NCBI RefSeq assembly: GCF_024172095.1
Contig: NZ_JAMZDX010000008.1
Span: 372,001-436,000 of the forward strand
Reading direction: 5' to 3'
Origin: Kitasatospora cinereorecta
Lineage (GTDB): Bacteria; Actinomycetota; Actinomycetes; Streptomycetales; Streptomycetaceae
Length of the DNA: 64,000 nucleotides
The position numbers were made by a program, and so were the translations under genes. How positions within the stretch are numbered: position 1 is the first letter of the stretch; each line of letters starts with the position of its first letter. A model generated the notes under the pieces. The model was given only the letters and a program-made list of their open reading frames with translations. It did no database searches and was not told the origin of the DNA. Of the stretch, positions 9,002 through 17,912 are shown piece by piece.

Positions 9002-10102
9002 ATGCCGGAAGCCGTGAAGCCGGTCCCGTCCTACGCCTGGTGGGGCGAGGTTCCCGACCACCTGCGAACCACGACCCAGCTCGCCGCGCTGGACCTGCCG
9101 CGCCAGGCGGCCGGCCCGGTCCGCGCCACCATCGCCACCCGCAACCCCGGCACCGGACGGAAGGACACGTTCGACCTGTACGACGTGCGCGAGTCCGTCC
9201 CGACCGCGGCCACCGCCGCGCAGCTCCTCGCGGCCGGCGCGCGTCGCACCACCAACACCCGTACCTGCGAGGACTGCGGCGCCCACCCCGAGACGCCGTG
9301 CACCCCGGCGGCCGACGGCCGGGCCCTGTGCGGCACCTGCGCCCACATCACCCGCCTGCGCACCCGCCAGGCCGAGGCCCGCGCCGCCGCCCAGGACGGC
9401 GCCGAGACCGCCGACCGCCTCCTGACCGATGAGCACCTGGCCGTCCTCCACGTCGACTACACCCCCGGCGAGCCCACCGCCGCCGGAACGCCCCGCCCGC
9501 CGGCCGCCGCCCGCCTCACCGCCCTCGACCGCACCGGCACCGCCCTCTACGACCGCACCGTGCGCCTGACCGGCCCCCGCACCCCCGGCGCCCCCGCCCC
9601 CGCCCCCGCCCTGGCCGACCTCACCAACCTCCTCGCCCAGCGCACCGTCGCCCTGTGGACCACCGGCGACCTCGACCCCCTCTACGACGCCCTGCGCCGC
9701 CTCAAGCTCAACACCGCCCTGCTGCCCGAAGGCCGCGTCAACAGCCTGCGCCCGGCCGCCACCCAGTGGCGCGCCGACCTCGACCCGCGCACCGGCGAAC
9801 CGCGCCGCCCCACCCCGCCCGGCACCGCCGACCGCCTCCTCCTCCTGCTCCGGAAGATGTCCGCCGACGCCCTGCGCCTCGAGGCGGCGGACGAGCACGA
9901 CGGCCCCGACCGGGAGCGGTGGAACTACCAGCTCACGGCCAGGCGGGTGGACCCGGCGCACCCCGGCTACTCCGTGATCGTCACGCACGCCTACGCCACG
10001 TCGGTGGAGGACGCGGTGCGCCTGACCTGGAAGAAGCACGACGGACACCTCTACGGCGCCGGCCTGTACCGGATCGTGCGCGTCGAGGAGGAACGGCCGT
10101 GA
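9002..10102 (+). CDS. Unknown protein with a Cys4 zinc-ribbon-like motif
   Basis: The 366-residue product starts at ATG 9002 after GGGGAGG; an in-frame start at 8954 lacks a ribosome site. Near residues 85-110 it has paired cysteines (CEDCG, later CGTC) typical of a small zinc ribbon, followed by helical Arg/Ala-rich sequence. The C-terminus (YSVIVTHAYATSVEDAV...GLYRIVRVEE) looks like a compact alpha/beta domain. It is part of the run of unknown genes after the helicase. A nucleic-acid-binding role is plausible from the zinc motif, but the family is not recognised. Confidence 0.72.
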   Translation: MPEAVKPVPSYAWWGEVPDHLRTTTQLAALDLPRQAAGPVRATIATRNPGTGRKDTFDLYDVRESVPTAATAAQLLAAGARRTTNTRTCEDCGAHPETPCTPAADGRALCGTCAHITRLRTRQAEARAAAQDGAETADRLLTDEHLAVLHVDYTPGEPTAAGTPRPPAAARLTALDRTGTALYDRTVRLTGPRTPGAPAPAPALADLTNLLAQRTVALWTTGDLDPLYDALRRLKLNTALLPEGRVNSLRPAATQWRADLDPRTGEPRRPTPPGTADRLLLLLRKMSADALRLEAADEHDGPDRERWNYQLTARRVDPAHPGYSVIVTHAYATSVEDAVRLTWKKHDGHLYGAGLYRIVRVEEERP

Positions 10103-10260
10103 CCACCGACACCACCGGCGCCGACCCCGCCGCCCTTGGACGGCTGGAGCCGGCCCCCGCGCCTCGGCACAGCTCAGGGGCAAAGTGCCAGCGCCCGGTC
10201 ACTCCCTCCTGGTCCCGGCCGCCCGAGTGCGATCACCCGATCGAGGGACGGACGGCCTGA
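10099..10260 (+). CDS. Possible 53-residue protein
   Basis: A GTG at 10099 overlaps the preceding stop (GTGA) and opens a 53-residue frame rich in Pro, Ser and Thr with two Cys. The overlap is the only support; the sequence has no motif and the frame could be fortuitous in such GC-rich DNA. Confidence 0.3.
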   Translation: MTTDTTGADPAALGRLEPAPAPRHSSGAKCQRPVTPSWSRPPECDHPIEGRTA

Positions 10261-10325
10261 CGGCTCAGTCGATACGCTGCCGAACGGGGCCGCAGGCGCG
10301 GCACGGGAGTGGGAAGAGGGGCGCC

Positions 10326-11276
10326 GTGGCAACCACCGTTGCGGTAGGCGAAGGCGAACTGCGCACGATGCTGGCCGAGCGCAGCGGCCTGACGGAGGAC
10401 GCGCTCTGGTTCCCCGTCCACGACGTTCCCCGGGCCCACAGGCTCACGTGGCCACTGACCGCCCGGCAGGCCGAGGACGTGCTGACTGACCTCCTCGATC
10501 AGCTGCGCCGGGTCCTGCCCGCGCCCGGGCAGGACGGGCCCGACGGCCCGGGTCGGCGCTATGTGTTCCTGTCCGAGATCACCGACCGCTACCAGCGCTG
10601 CGACACCCGCCGCATCCTCGAGCGCCTGCACAACCGCGGGGTCACCCCGGCACGCCCGGACTTCTGCGGCGAGGTCTACGACCCGCGGTCGGAGCGGGGC
10701 TGGGGCGCTCGCCCCTCGGCCTCCGCCGACCTCGGCGGCAAGCCCACGTGGGCGTGGTGGCGTGCGGTGCGTGAGGCGGGTGAGCGGCCGCTGTGCCGGA
10801 TGCCCGATCCGTACCTGGGTGAGGGGGAGCCGCCGGTCGACCGGGCACTCGGCGAGCGGGAGCGGACCGGCGACACCTGCGGCTACCGGGCGATGCTGGC
10901 GGCCGCGGTGCGCGAGGATCCGCGGCAGATCGACTGCTGGGCGCACCTGGGCGGCGACGCGTTCGAACGCGCCGACGCGGACCACTCCGCGTTGGTCGAG
11001 GCCCTGGGCTTCTACCAGACGGCCGTGGCCGTCGCCGAACTGTCACTCCCGGAGGCGTTCACCGGTGTGCTGGCCTGGTCGGAGATGGACAACCGTCCCT
11101 TCCACCGGGCACTGCACGGCCTGGGACTGACGTGGTGGCGCATGGGAGAGACGGAGAAGGCCGCGGCGGTGTTCGGGAACAGCCTGTGGACCAACCCCGA
11201 CGACAACCAGGGCATCCGCTACCTGATCGGGCAGGCGACCGCGGGCGTGCCGTGGCACCGGGCCACGGGACTCTGA
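10326..11276 (+). CDS. Unknown protein with TPR-like C-terminus
   Basis: I place the start at GTG 10326 after GGGAAGAGGGG, giving 316 residues. The frame continues upstream but without a ribosome site. The middle contains an Arg/Trp/Pro-rich region (GGKPTWAWWRAVREAGERPLCRMPDPYLGEG). The C-terminal third reads as TPR-like helices (IDCWAHLGGDAFE, GLTWWRMGETEKAAAVFGNSLW), which usually mediate protein contacts. It is the last gene of the plus-strand run that starts at the helicase. Function unknown. Confidence 0.72.
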   Translation: MATTVAVGEGELRTMLAERSGLTEDALWFPVHDVPRAHRLTWPLTARQAEDVLTDLLDQLRRVLPAPGQDGPDGPGRRYVFLSEITDRYQRCDTRRILERLHNRGVTPARPDFCGEVYDPRSERGWGARPSASADLGGKPTWAWWRAVREAGERPLCRMPDPYLGEGEPPVDRALGERERTGDTCGYRAMLAAAVREDPRQIDCWAHLGGDAFERADADHSALVEALGFYQTAVAVAELSLPEAFTGVLAWSEMDNRPFHRALHGLGLTWWRMGETEKAAAVFGNSLWTNPDDNQGIRYLIGQATAGVPWHRATGL

Positions 11277-11615
11277 AACGCTCACGGCCGGTGGGCCGAG
11301 GGCAGTACGGCGCGCCGGGAGCACGAACGCGACTGCGGCGAGGCGGCCGACCATCCGATGGCAGAGGTCGCCGCCCGCAGGCGGAGGCCAGAGCCTTGGT
11401 GCCTGCGCCGAGGCCCTCGACAACGGACGCCGAAACGGCGGGCCCCGAGGTGACGGAAGACGGCTTCGCGGTGGTGGACGACCAGCGCCGAGACCGCACG
11501 ACCGGTACGCGGCTGGGCTCCGACAACCAACTCGCCATCCCGCTGACCGATCACCCCAGCTGACCTGACAGGCCCGTCCGCTCCGGTCACCTGCACGGCT
11601 AGCGGCACGAACGAC
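11277..11615. other. Gene-free stretch
   Basis: About 340 bases between a plus-strand gene and a strong palindrome. I see no frame with a ribosome site and convincing protein character here. Confidence 0.5.
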
Positions 11616-11656
11616 TCGTCCCCGTTCCGAACTCCCGGAGTTCGGAACGGGGACGA
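11616..11656 (-). terminator. Perfect 19-bp stem hairpin
   Basis: Bases 11616-11634 pair perfectly with 11638-11656 around a CCG loop. The arm reads CGTTCCGAACTC toward the loop. It lies 5 bases beyond the stop of the small minus-strand membrane gene, so it is probably its terminator; it may also stop plus-strand reading from the left. The stem is unusually long and exact. Confidence 0.7.
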
Positions 11657-11661
11657 TGTCG

Positions 11662-11817
11662 TCAGTGGCGGCGGAGCATCGACTTGGCGAGGTCGGCGAG
11701 CTTCTCCAGCACGACCGGGATGTCGGCCTTCCGGGAGTTGGTCAGCGCGGTGTGCGCGACGATGCCGAAGACGACCAGGGCGACCAGCGCGACGCCGGCG
11801 ATCAGCACGGCTGCCAT
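11662..11817 (-). CDS. 51-residue single-pass membrane protein
   Basis: A short minus-strand gene starting at ATG 11817, with an in-frame GTG at 11832 as alternative. Residues 2-24 form a strongly hydrophobic segment (AAVLIAGVALVALVVFG), followed by a short amphipathic tail ending LEKLADLAKSMLRRH, so the protein is a small N-anchored membrane peptide. The perfect hairpin just after the stop supports it as a real transcription unit. No ribosome site is obvious. It could be a regulatory micropeptide, a conjugation-related Spd-like protein or a type I toxin; nothing decides between them. Confidence 0.6.
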   Translation of the reverse strand: MAAVLIAGVALVALVVFGIVAHTALTNSRKADIPVVLEKLADLAKSMLRRH

Positions 11818-12226
11818 CAGGGAGTAGGGCACGAGATACTGCGGCGTGTGGGGCCGCCACGCCGCGTCTCCGTTTCACGTAGACACCGTTCGTAGACACC
11901 TGTTCCCGGCCCCGGGGATGAAAGAGCTGCATACAGAGCATTCATGGGGATCTTGGGGAGACTTGGGAGACTGGGGATACGCGGTGTCTTAGGTGGCTTC
12001 GCAGAGAAGTGTGGAGAATCTGGGGGAATCGGTGGCGTCGCACGGCTCGCACGGCTCCCTTTCGCGCTCGTGATGCCGCGTCAGGTCCGCCGTGAGGCCG
12101 AGTGTGCCACGTCTCAGCCCTTCAATCGAATCACGGGCCGAGACCCCTCCTGCATGGCCCCCGAGCTCATGCGATCCGAGGCCGTCCGGCCTCCATATCC
12201 AGCAGCGCACCGGCCTGGCCGACGAG

Positions 12227-12805
12227 ATGTGGCGCGAGATCGCCCCGCTGCTCGCAGAGGAGGGCATCACCGAGGACACCGATCCGACCGACCTGCCGAC
12301 CCTCCAGGCCGCCCTGGACCGCGCGGTCGCCCGCTACAACGCCGCACTGTTCATCCCCACCGGGAAGGCCCGCAGCCAGGCGGCCGAGCTGCTGCGCCAG
12401 GTCGTCGCCTCGATCGCCGCCGACGAGACCGAACACGCCGCCCGGCTGCTCGACTCCTTCGGCCCCGACCCCACCGCCGGGCAGCCGGTCACCAACTCGC
12501 ACGCCGCCGGCCTGGCCGTGCTCCTGCTCGACTCCTGGTCCACCGGCACCGGTGGGACCCCGGCCGGGCTGCTCGCGGGCACCGTCTTTCCGGCCGGCCA
12601 GTGGCGGGGCGAACGCGCCGCCACCGACATCCTGGCGCTCTCCCACAAGAGCCGTGCGCACCGCTCGGTGCAGAAGCTCATCGTCCAGCACGGTGGCCAC
12701 CACGTCACCGACGGCGCCGTCCTCGCTCTGGCCGCCGCCGTCCTGACCTGGTCCCGGCGCACCAGCACCCCCGCCGCCGACGTCGCCGAGGCCGCGATCG
12801 GCTGA
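12227..12805 (+). CDS. Unknown helical protein, start uncertain
   Basis: The protein-like sequence runs from about LADEMWREIAPLLAEEGI to the stop at 12805. The frame is open back to 12092, but the first 35 or so residues there are Pro/Ser/Cys-rich and do not look coding. I list ATG 12227 (192 residues) as a working start; the true N-terminus may have been lost. The product is soluble and helical, with segments such as ARSQAAELLRQVVASIAADETEHAARLL and a Trp/Gly-rich central stretch. No family recognised. Confidence 0.55.
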   Translation: MWREIAPLLAEEGITEDTDPTDLPTLQAALDRAVARYNAALFIPTGKARSQAAELLRQVVASIAADETEHAARLLDSFGPDPTAGQPVTNSHAAGLAVLLLDSWSTGTGGTPAGLLAGTVFPAGQWRGERAATDILALSHKSRAHRSVQKLIVQHGGHHVTDGAVLALAAAVLTWSRRTSTPAADVAEAAIG

Positions 12806-13188
12806 CCGTCACGCCGGAGGTCGCACACGCAGATCACGGCCGCATCTGACGCTTCGTGGGCTGAGCCCCGGTGGACAGGCTCCGAGGTCGCCATGGCCGC
12901 CGAGGGCGAGCGGCAGAATGCGCCACTCCGTCCCACGTGCTGCTCGTCCGGTCCCGGCCGTCCCGACGAGGCGCCAGTGGCCGTCGGCCAGGACGCCGAG
13001 GATGCCGGGACGTTCGATTCGTAGAAGTCCTGAAGCCGGCTGATGGCTCGGATGGGTCTTCCCAGCCGTGGCGGCTGTCGTCACTGATTCGATGTCGTCG
13101 GGCCCGGCTACTCTCGCGGCAGGCCACAGCGATCTTCGTGGTGGCGGTGGTGTGGCGTCCCGACGTCCAGATCCGATAAGGAGAGCCG
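12806..13188. other. Intergenic region with a possible decayed minus-strand frame
   Basis: No confident gene in these 383 bases. On the minus strand (13084 to 12809) a 91-residue frame contains protein-like text (RPGILGVLADGHWRLVG, TEWRILPLALGGHGDLGAC) but has no ribosome site and a poor N-terminus. It may be a gene remnant. Confidence 0.3.
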
Positions 13189-13797
13189 GTGCGCGACTAT
13201 CTCGCTGAGGTCTTGGTCATGCTCGGGCCCGGGGGGCAGAGCTTTGCCGACCCCGAGGCATGGGTCCGGCTGGAAGCCGAACTCGGCACCGAGCTCCCCG
13301 AGGACTACAAGGCGATCGTCGACGCCTACGCCCCGATACGGATCAACGAGCACCTGACCCTCCTGCACCCGGCCACCGAACGGTTCAACCTCGGGAAGGA
13401 CATCCGAGACACCTGTCAGGCGTGGGCCGCGGTCAACTGGGACCCGGACCGGCTCGGGGAGGACGAGGACCCCCGTGCCGTCTTCGGCCTGAAGGAGGTG
13501 ACCTTCGGGACGAAGGACGGCCTGATCCCGCTCAGCAGCACCGATCTCGGCGAGTACATCTTCATGGCGACGCTTCCCGACGGGACGGGACACCGCATCT
13601 GCGCCGTGGAACACGACGGTGCCTGGTACGAGTACCGGATGAGCTTCGCCGAGTGGCTCTACCGCTACCTGATCGGCGAGGACGTGATCGGCCCGAACAG
13701 CTCCGCTTTCTATCCCGGCCCGGTGCTACTGGACCGGCTGCCGATGTCCCCCGGCGACCGGACCGTGCGGACGTACGGCCCGGACCGCGGCATGTGA
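13189..13797 (+). CDS. SUKH (SMI1/KNR4-like) family protein, copy 1
   Basis: A 202-residue protein starting at GTG 13189 after AAGGAGAG. The family pattern is visible: an N-terminal LxxELGTELPEDYKAIVDAY helix, then strands around LIPLSSTDLGEYIFM and the C-terminal EYRMSFAEWLYRYLIGED. SUKH proteins are common immunity proteins for polymorphic toxins and also occur as orphans. It is a close paralogue of the minus-strand gene at 32031-32684, sharing the start VRDYL, EHLTLLHP, GLIPLSSTD and MSFAEWLYRYL blocks. No toxin gene is next to it, so it may be an orphan immunity gene. Confidence 0.8.
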   Translation: MRDYLAEVLVMLGPGGQSFADPEAWVRLEAELGTELPEDYKAIVDAYAPIRINEHLTLLHPATERFNLGKDIRDTCQAWAAVNWDPDRLGEDEDPRAVFGLKEVTFGTKDGLIPLSSTDLGEYIFMATLPDGTGHRICAVEHDGAWYEYRMSFAEWLYRYLIGEDVIGPNSSAFYPGPVLLDRLPMSPGDRTVRTYGPDRGM

Positions 13798-14035
13798 GGA
13801 AACGCAACACTGGCTGGAGAATCGTCAGCGGCAGGGGCGGCGATGAGCGGGGGGACGGGACCGCCGAAGACCGCCGCCGCACAGGGAACCGCGCACACCT
13901 ACACCACCGTCGGCGCGGATCAACCCCCGGGCGACCTGGCACGATCCGCACCTCGGCCGGGACCCGCCGGGCCCCGTTCGTCGGACTAATCCGGACCGCC
14001 CCTGCCACCCGGCACCGCGGCCGTACGCTCCGTCC

Positions 14036-14470
14036 GTGCCCTCCCACACCGCGGACCCCCGCCACACCCACCTGGTCGCCGTCCTGCCCCCGCTGCTCAC
14101 CCGCTCCTGCCCGCCACGGGCTGGCGGCTTCGGCGGAGCGTGGGAGGTCCGCCTGACCCGGGCCGAGACCGAGGACGTGGGCGGCCTCGACCTGCTGCGC
14201 TCGGCGATGCGGACCGCTGCCCGTTCGCTCGGCTGGACGCGGGTGGAGACGTACGGCATCGCGACGCTCTACGGCGCCGTCGCGGGGATCGTCGACCGCC
14301 GACCGGTGCCGGAGGAGTTCGCCGCCGCCATCGAGCGGTTCCGCGAGGAGCGGATGCGGGCCGCCGTGGAGACGGTCTACCGGAACCGGGCCGACGGCCG
14401 GCAGCGCGCGGTGCCGGGGTCGGTGTTCGTCACCACCCAGGAGTTCCGGGCCGCGCTCGCAGCCCGGTAG
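14036..14470 (+). CDS. Unknown protein, probably leaderless
   Basis: A 144-residue frame starting at GTG 14036. A -10-like TACGCT at 14024-14029 sits six bases upstream of the GTG, the geometry of a leaderless transcript. The protein has a central helical region (LDLLRSAMRTAARSLGW) and a basic helical segment (IERFREERMRAAVETVYRNRAD). No family recognised. Confidence 0.6.
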   Translation: MPSHTADPRHTHLVAVLPPLLTRSCPPRAGGFGGAWEVRLTRAETEDVGGLDLLRSAMRTAARSLGWTRVETYGIATLYGAVAGIVDRRPVPEEFAAAIERFREERMRAAVETVYRNRADGRQRAVPGSVFVTTQEFRAALAAR

Positions 14471-14557
14471 GCACAACCGGCCCTCGGCCCCGCGGACCGG
14501 GCCCGGCTGCGAGAAACATGCTGGTTCCCCACCTGGCGGACGGTCATACTGCCGACC

Positions 14558-14752
14558 GTGAGTAAAGATCGCCGCCCTCTGGGCCAGCCCGAGTTCTCCG
14601 AACCCACCACCGACCGGCCCGCCACCGACCGGCGCCCCCTGCCACCGATCGACCGCGCCCTGTTCCTGCCACCCCCCGGCACCGAGCCGCCGACCCCCAC
14701 AACGGCACGCCCTCCCGCCGCCGACGCCCTGCCCTTCTCCAGCAACCACTGA
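14558..14752 (+). CDS. Small disordered protein, probably leaderless
   Basis: A 64-residue frame from GTG 14558, with CATACT seven bases upstream as a weak -10 for a leaderless start. The product is dominated by Pro, Arg, Asp and Thr and has no fold or motif. It could be non-coding; the upstream box is the main support. Confidence 0.35.
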   Translation: MSKDRRPLGQPEFSEPTTDRPATDRRPLPPIDRALFLPPPGTEPPTPTTARPPAADALPFSSNH

Positions 14753-15050
14753 GCCCGGCCTCCCAACCCCACCACCGCAGCCGCCTCCGGGCGCCAGACG
14801 AAGCCACGCTGGGCCCCGCTGCCGGATCCTCGTATCGGCCGCTGACTTGGCGCGACCGCAGGGACGGGACCGGCGGACTCCCACATTGCTCAGAAGCCGG
14901 GGTACTGGGGGCCGTCGGGGGCGACGAAGCGGCGAGCTCGGCGTCGAGCCGTGCGTGCGGGCCTCGCGCTGGCTGGCGCGGTAGCGGGCGAGCCAGTCCT
15001 CTTGCGCTGGTACGAGGACCAAGCGCCGAAGCTCCTGGTGCCTCACAAGG

Positions 15051-16422
15051 GTCGTGCCCCATGAAGTGGTGTAGTGGTCGTGCGCCAACAGTCATGAAGT
15101 GAGCGGGAGTTCGTCGCGGCCGGGGTTGGCGGGGTAGATCTTCTCCATGCTGGCCTCGGGCAGGTAGCGGCGAGGGAACGCGATCCATTCGTCGTGCATC
15201 TCGAACAGCACGGCGGTGACCAGCCGCAGGAGCGCGTCGTCGTTCGGGAAGACCTGGACGACGTCGGTGCGACGCTTGATCTCGCGGTTGATCCGCTCCA
15301 GCGGATTGGTGGACTGGATCTTCTTCCAATGTCGCTCGGGGAAGGCCGCGAAGGCGGTCAGGTCGTCCTTGGCCTCCAGCAGCATCTGGCTGACCTTGGG
15401 GAACTGCTTGCCGAGCATCTCGGCGACGGTGTCCAGCTGGGCCCGGACCGCGGCTTCGGCGGGTTGGGCGAAGATCGTCCGGATGGTCGCGGCGACCATC
15501 TCGCCGGCCTCCTTCGGGATCACCGTGAAGACGTTCCGCAGGAAGTGGACGCGACAGCGCTGGTAGGCCGCGCCGAGCATGACCTTGCGGATCGCCTTGA
15601 CCAGACCGCTGTGGTGGTCGCCGATGACCAGGCGGACCCCGGTCAGGCCACGCTCGCGCAGGGAGCGCAGGAACTCGGCCCAGAACACCTCGGTCTCGCT
15701 GTCGCCGACCATCAGCCCGAGCACCTCGCGGCCGCCGTCCTCGGTGATCCCGGTCGCGACGACCACGGCCCGGGAGACGATCTGGTGGTTCACCCGCGCC
15801 TTGCAGTAGGTCGCGTCGAGGTAGACGTAAGGGAAGCGGGTGTGGCCCAGCGGCCGGTCGCGGAAGGCGGTGAGCTGTTCGTCCAGGTCCGCGCAGATCC
15901 GGGAGACCTCACTCTTGGAGATCCCGGTGTCCGCGCCCAGGGCCTTGACAAGGTCGTCGACCGAGCGGGTCGACACGCCCAGGACGTAGGCCTCCATGAT
16001 GACCGCGTAGAGGGCCTGGTCGATCCGGCGTCGGCGCTCGAGCAGACTGGGGAAGAAGCTGCCGGTGCGGACCTTGGGGATGGCCAGCTCCAGGTCGCCG
16101 GCCTGCGTGGTCAGGGTCTTGTCGCGGTGGCCGTTGCGCCACGTGGTGCGGGCCTCGGTGTGCTCGCCGGGTTCAGCGCCGATCCGGGCGGTCGCCTCGG
16201 CCTCGATCAGTTCCTGAAGCATCCGCTGGGCGACAGCCCTGATCAACTCGATTCCATCCGCCGTACGCAGTGACTCCATGAGGCGGAGTAGGTCAGACTG
16301 GGACAAGGCCATCGCGCACCTCTCACTCAACGAGCCTTCCTACTCGGAGAGTTGCGCGATGGCTCCTTCATGACCAGGGGTTACACCAAGATCCCTGCTA
16401 CACCACTCGGCGGGACGCCATC
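15051..16422 (-). mobile_element. IS256-family insertion sequence with 9-bp target duplication
   Basis: A 1372-bp element carrying one IS256-type transposase. CTCACAAGG occurs at 15042-15050 and 16423-16431 as a direct repeat of the length expected for this family (8-9 bp). The ends are imperfect inverted repeats sharing AGTGGTGTAG about 14 bases in (15065-15074; reverse complement of 16398-16407) and a further GTCATGAAG. The exact tips are uncertain by a few bases because the outermost bases match poorly. It interrupts a minus-strand pseudogene. Confidence 0.75.
15092..16312 (-). CDS. IS256-family (mutator-type) transposase
   Basis: An intact 406-residue DDE transposase. ATG 16312 follows GAGAGG; an in-frame TTG at 16330 is a weaker alternative. 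Catalytic signatures are the first Asp in YVYLDATYCKARVNHQIVSR, the second in LVIGDHHSGLVKAI, and the Glu in STNPLERINREIKRRTDVVQ, the hallmark NPxERxNxEIKRR block of the family. The C-terminus (LPEASMEKIYPANP) is complete. Length is normal for IS256 members. No frameshift is visible, so the element may still be active. Confidence 0.95.
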   Translation of the reverse strand: MALSQSDLLRLMESLRTADGIELIRAVAQRMLQELIEAEATARIGAEPGEHTEARTTWRNGHRDKTLTTQAGDLELAIPKVRTGSFFPSLLERRRRIDQALYAVIMEAYVLGVSTRSVDDLVKALGADTGISKSEVSRICADLDEQLTAFRDRPLGHTRFPYVYLDATYCKARVNHQIVSRAVVVATGITEDGGREVLGLMVGDSETEVFWAEFLRSLRERGLTGVRLVIGDHHSGLVKAIRKVMLGAAYQRCRVHFLRNVFTVIPKEAGEMVAATIRTIFAQPAEAAVRAQLDTVAEMLGKQFPKVSQMLLEAKDDLTAFAAFPERHWKKIQSTNPLERINREIKRRTDVVQVFPNDDALLRLVTAVLFEMHDEWIAFPRRYLPEASMEKIYPANPGRDELPLTS

Positions 16423-16749
16423 CTCACAAGGGCACGGTGGTTGAAGTACTCACCATCGTGGACGGCCTCGACGCCGCCCAGCCGTTCAGTTCCGGCTGGT
16501 AGGGGTCCTTGCGCTGGCCCCGTGCGTGCGGCTTGCTGCAGGCCCCGTGTTCGGGGTCTGACCTGGTGTTATGTGGCCGGCAACTGCCTCCTTGGACAGC
16601 TCCACCACTGCCTCTGCACCACGAGCGATTCGACGAGAGAACCGCCTTCCCCGCCCCGGCCCTCACCGCAGTAGCTGCCGGACCAGCTGCTTCTCTGAGA
16701 GTGATCACGGCTTCGGCCGTTGACACCCCGGTGGGGCAGACTGCCCGCC

Positions 16750-17364
16750 ATGACTGTGGCTGATCATGACCTCCTGGCCTCCTGGAGCCGCGTCGGTACC
16801 TGGCTCACCACGCACACCCGACGAGGCCCGGCGAGACCGGCAGCGGATGCCGCCCGTCTGGACGCGTTCGAGGCAGACCTCGGCCTGCCCCTGCCCGCCG
16901 ACCTGCGGGCCTGGTGGCTGCTGCCCGAGGTCACCGCGAGCTACTGGATTCCCGGTGCGTTCGCCCCGGTCTCGCTGGACGAGGCCCTGGAGACCCACGA
17001 GATCTGGCTGCAGGTCGCGGAGGAGGAAGACGACCCGTTCGACGAGAACGGCCGGCCCGAGAGCCGCTACCAGCGGGAGTTCATGCCGATCGCGTTGAGC
17101 CCCGGCGGCGACGGACTGATCGTCGACCTGCGCCCCGGCGACACCCGCGGCGCGGTACTCATCTGGGACCACGAGACCTGGATCCTGGACGTTCCCCAGT
17201 GGGCCTCGGTGACGTCGATGCTCCAGGACATCGCCCATGCGCTGGAGGCCGGGACACCGGTGCTGCTGAGCCACGCAACCCTCGGCGGTTCCCACGCACC
17301 CGGCACCGCCACCATCGACGACGCACTCGATCTCACCTGGCAACCCGCCACTCCGGGCCGCTGA
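16750..17364 (+). CDS. SUKH (SMI1/KNR4-like) family protein, copy 2
   Basis: A 204-residue protein starting at ATG 16750. The N-terminal helix and loop (FEADLGLPLPADLRAWWLLPE) are the standard SMI1/KNR4 opening. They are followed by an acidic insert (EEEDDPFDENGRPESRY) and the strand block FMPIALSPGGDGLIVDLRPGDTRGAVLIWDHE. This subgroup is soluble and often acts as immunity protein or as an orphan adaptor. It is more distant from the other two SUKH proteins in this window than those are from each other. No toxin gene adjoins it. Confidence 0.8.
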   Translation: MTVADHDLLASWSRVGTWLTTHTRRGPARPAADAARLDAFEADLGLPLPADLRAWWLLPEVTASYWIPGAFAPVSLDEALETHEIWLQVAEEEDDPFDENGRPESRYQREFMPIALSPGGDGLIVDLRPGDTRGAVLIWDHETWILDVPQWASVTSMLQDIAHALEAGTPVLLSHATLGGSHAPGTATIDDALDLTWQPATPGR

Positions 17365-17386
17365 TCAGAGCCATCCCGCCTGACGC

Positions 17387-17579
17387 TTAACCACGTGCGA
17401 TGTCTGCGGTGGGGAGTTTCGCCCCGAAGGCGGTGAGTTCGCCTCGGACCCGGTGAGTTTCGGGTGTTGTCGAGTTTCGGATGTCGTTGCAGGTCAGTGG
17501 CCGGTTAGAACGGGCGAGGCTGGTCCGTCCGGGCGGCGGCCAGGTTCGGCGGGGCGACGGGGCGGGGAGAGCCTTGGGC
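17387..17579 (-). pseudogene. Short coding-like remnant with repeated GGTGAGTTTCG motifs
   Basis: On the minus strand the text THRVRGELTAFGAKLPTADIARG ends in a stop at 17387, while the plus strand shows four near-copies of GGTGAGTTTCG between 17410 and 17480. A protein tail running through repeated short motifs is what the end of an IS21-like or similar element looks like. No intact gene is present. Confidence 0.25.
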
Positions 17580-17816
17580 ATGACGACACCCTCCACCAGG
17601 CGCCCCCGTCGCCGCCGTCCGGCCGCGCCCGCCATCCCCGCCGCCGCTGCTGCTCCGGTCCGGACCGCCAGGCCGGCGGCCCCGGCCCGGTCCGGTGGCG
17701 GGTGCTGCCGGACCTGGTCCAGCGAGCACCTGTCGCCGGGTGGCCTGGCCGTCCGGACAACCTGGCATGAGCCCGTGTGCGCGACGTGGGACCGGCCCCC
17801 CGCGCCGCTCCGGTGA
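17580..17816 (+). CDS. Small Cys/Arg-rich partner of DUF402 protein, copy 1
   Basis: A 78-residue frame from ATG 17580. The N-terminus is Arg/Pro/Ala-rich and low in complexity. The C-terminal part GGGCCRTWSSEHLSPGGLAVRTTWHEPVC is conserved with the gene at 38820 (GGCCRTWTSEH...TTWHEPAC), which supports it as real. The Cys and His residues could bind a metal. It lies 96 bases upstream of a DUF402 gene; in the other copy the two genes overlap, so a functional link is likely. Family not recognised. Confidence 0.6.
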   Translation: MTTPSTRRPRRRRPAAPAIPAAAAAPVRTARPAAPARSGGGCCRTWSSEHLSPGGLAVRTTWHEPVCATWDRPPAPLR

Positions 17817-17912
17817 CCGGGTCGGCCGAACGCTACGGCTTCCCCAGGCCCTGACCCGTCGTCACACCTTCGAGCGGACTTCCCGGCCCCGGGGCCGGGA
17901 ACACTCTCCGCC

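Larger units (their letters stand above)
14890..16540 (-). pseudogene. Decayed gene split by the IS256-family element
   Basis: When the IS and one 9-bp duplication are removed, minus-strand sequence reads continuously as protein-like text across the insertion point: VEAVHDGEYFNHRALV on the right side runs into RHQELRRLVLVPAQEDWLAR on the left. Further right (to about 16540) the text KDPYQPELNGW is in another frame, and the left end RRFVAPDGPQYPGF before the stop at 14890 is in a third frame. So the gene carries at least two frameshifts as well as the insertion. The family was not recognised. No intact start is visible. Confidence 0.6.
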
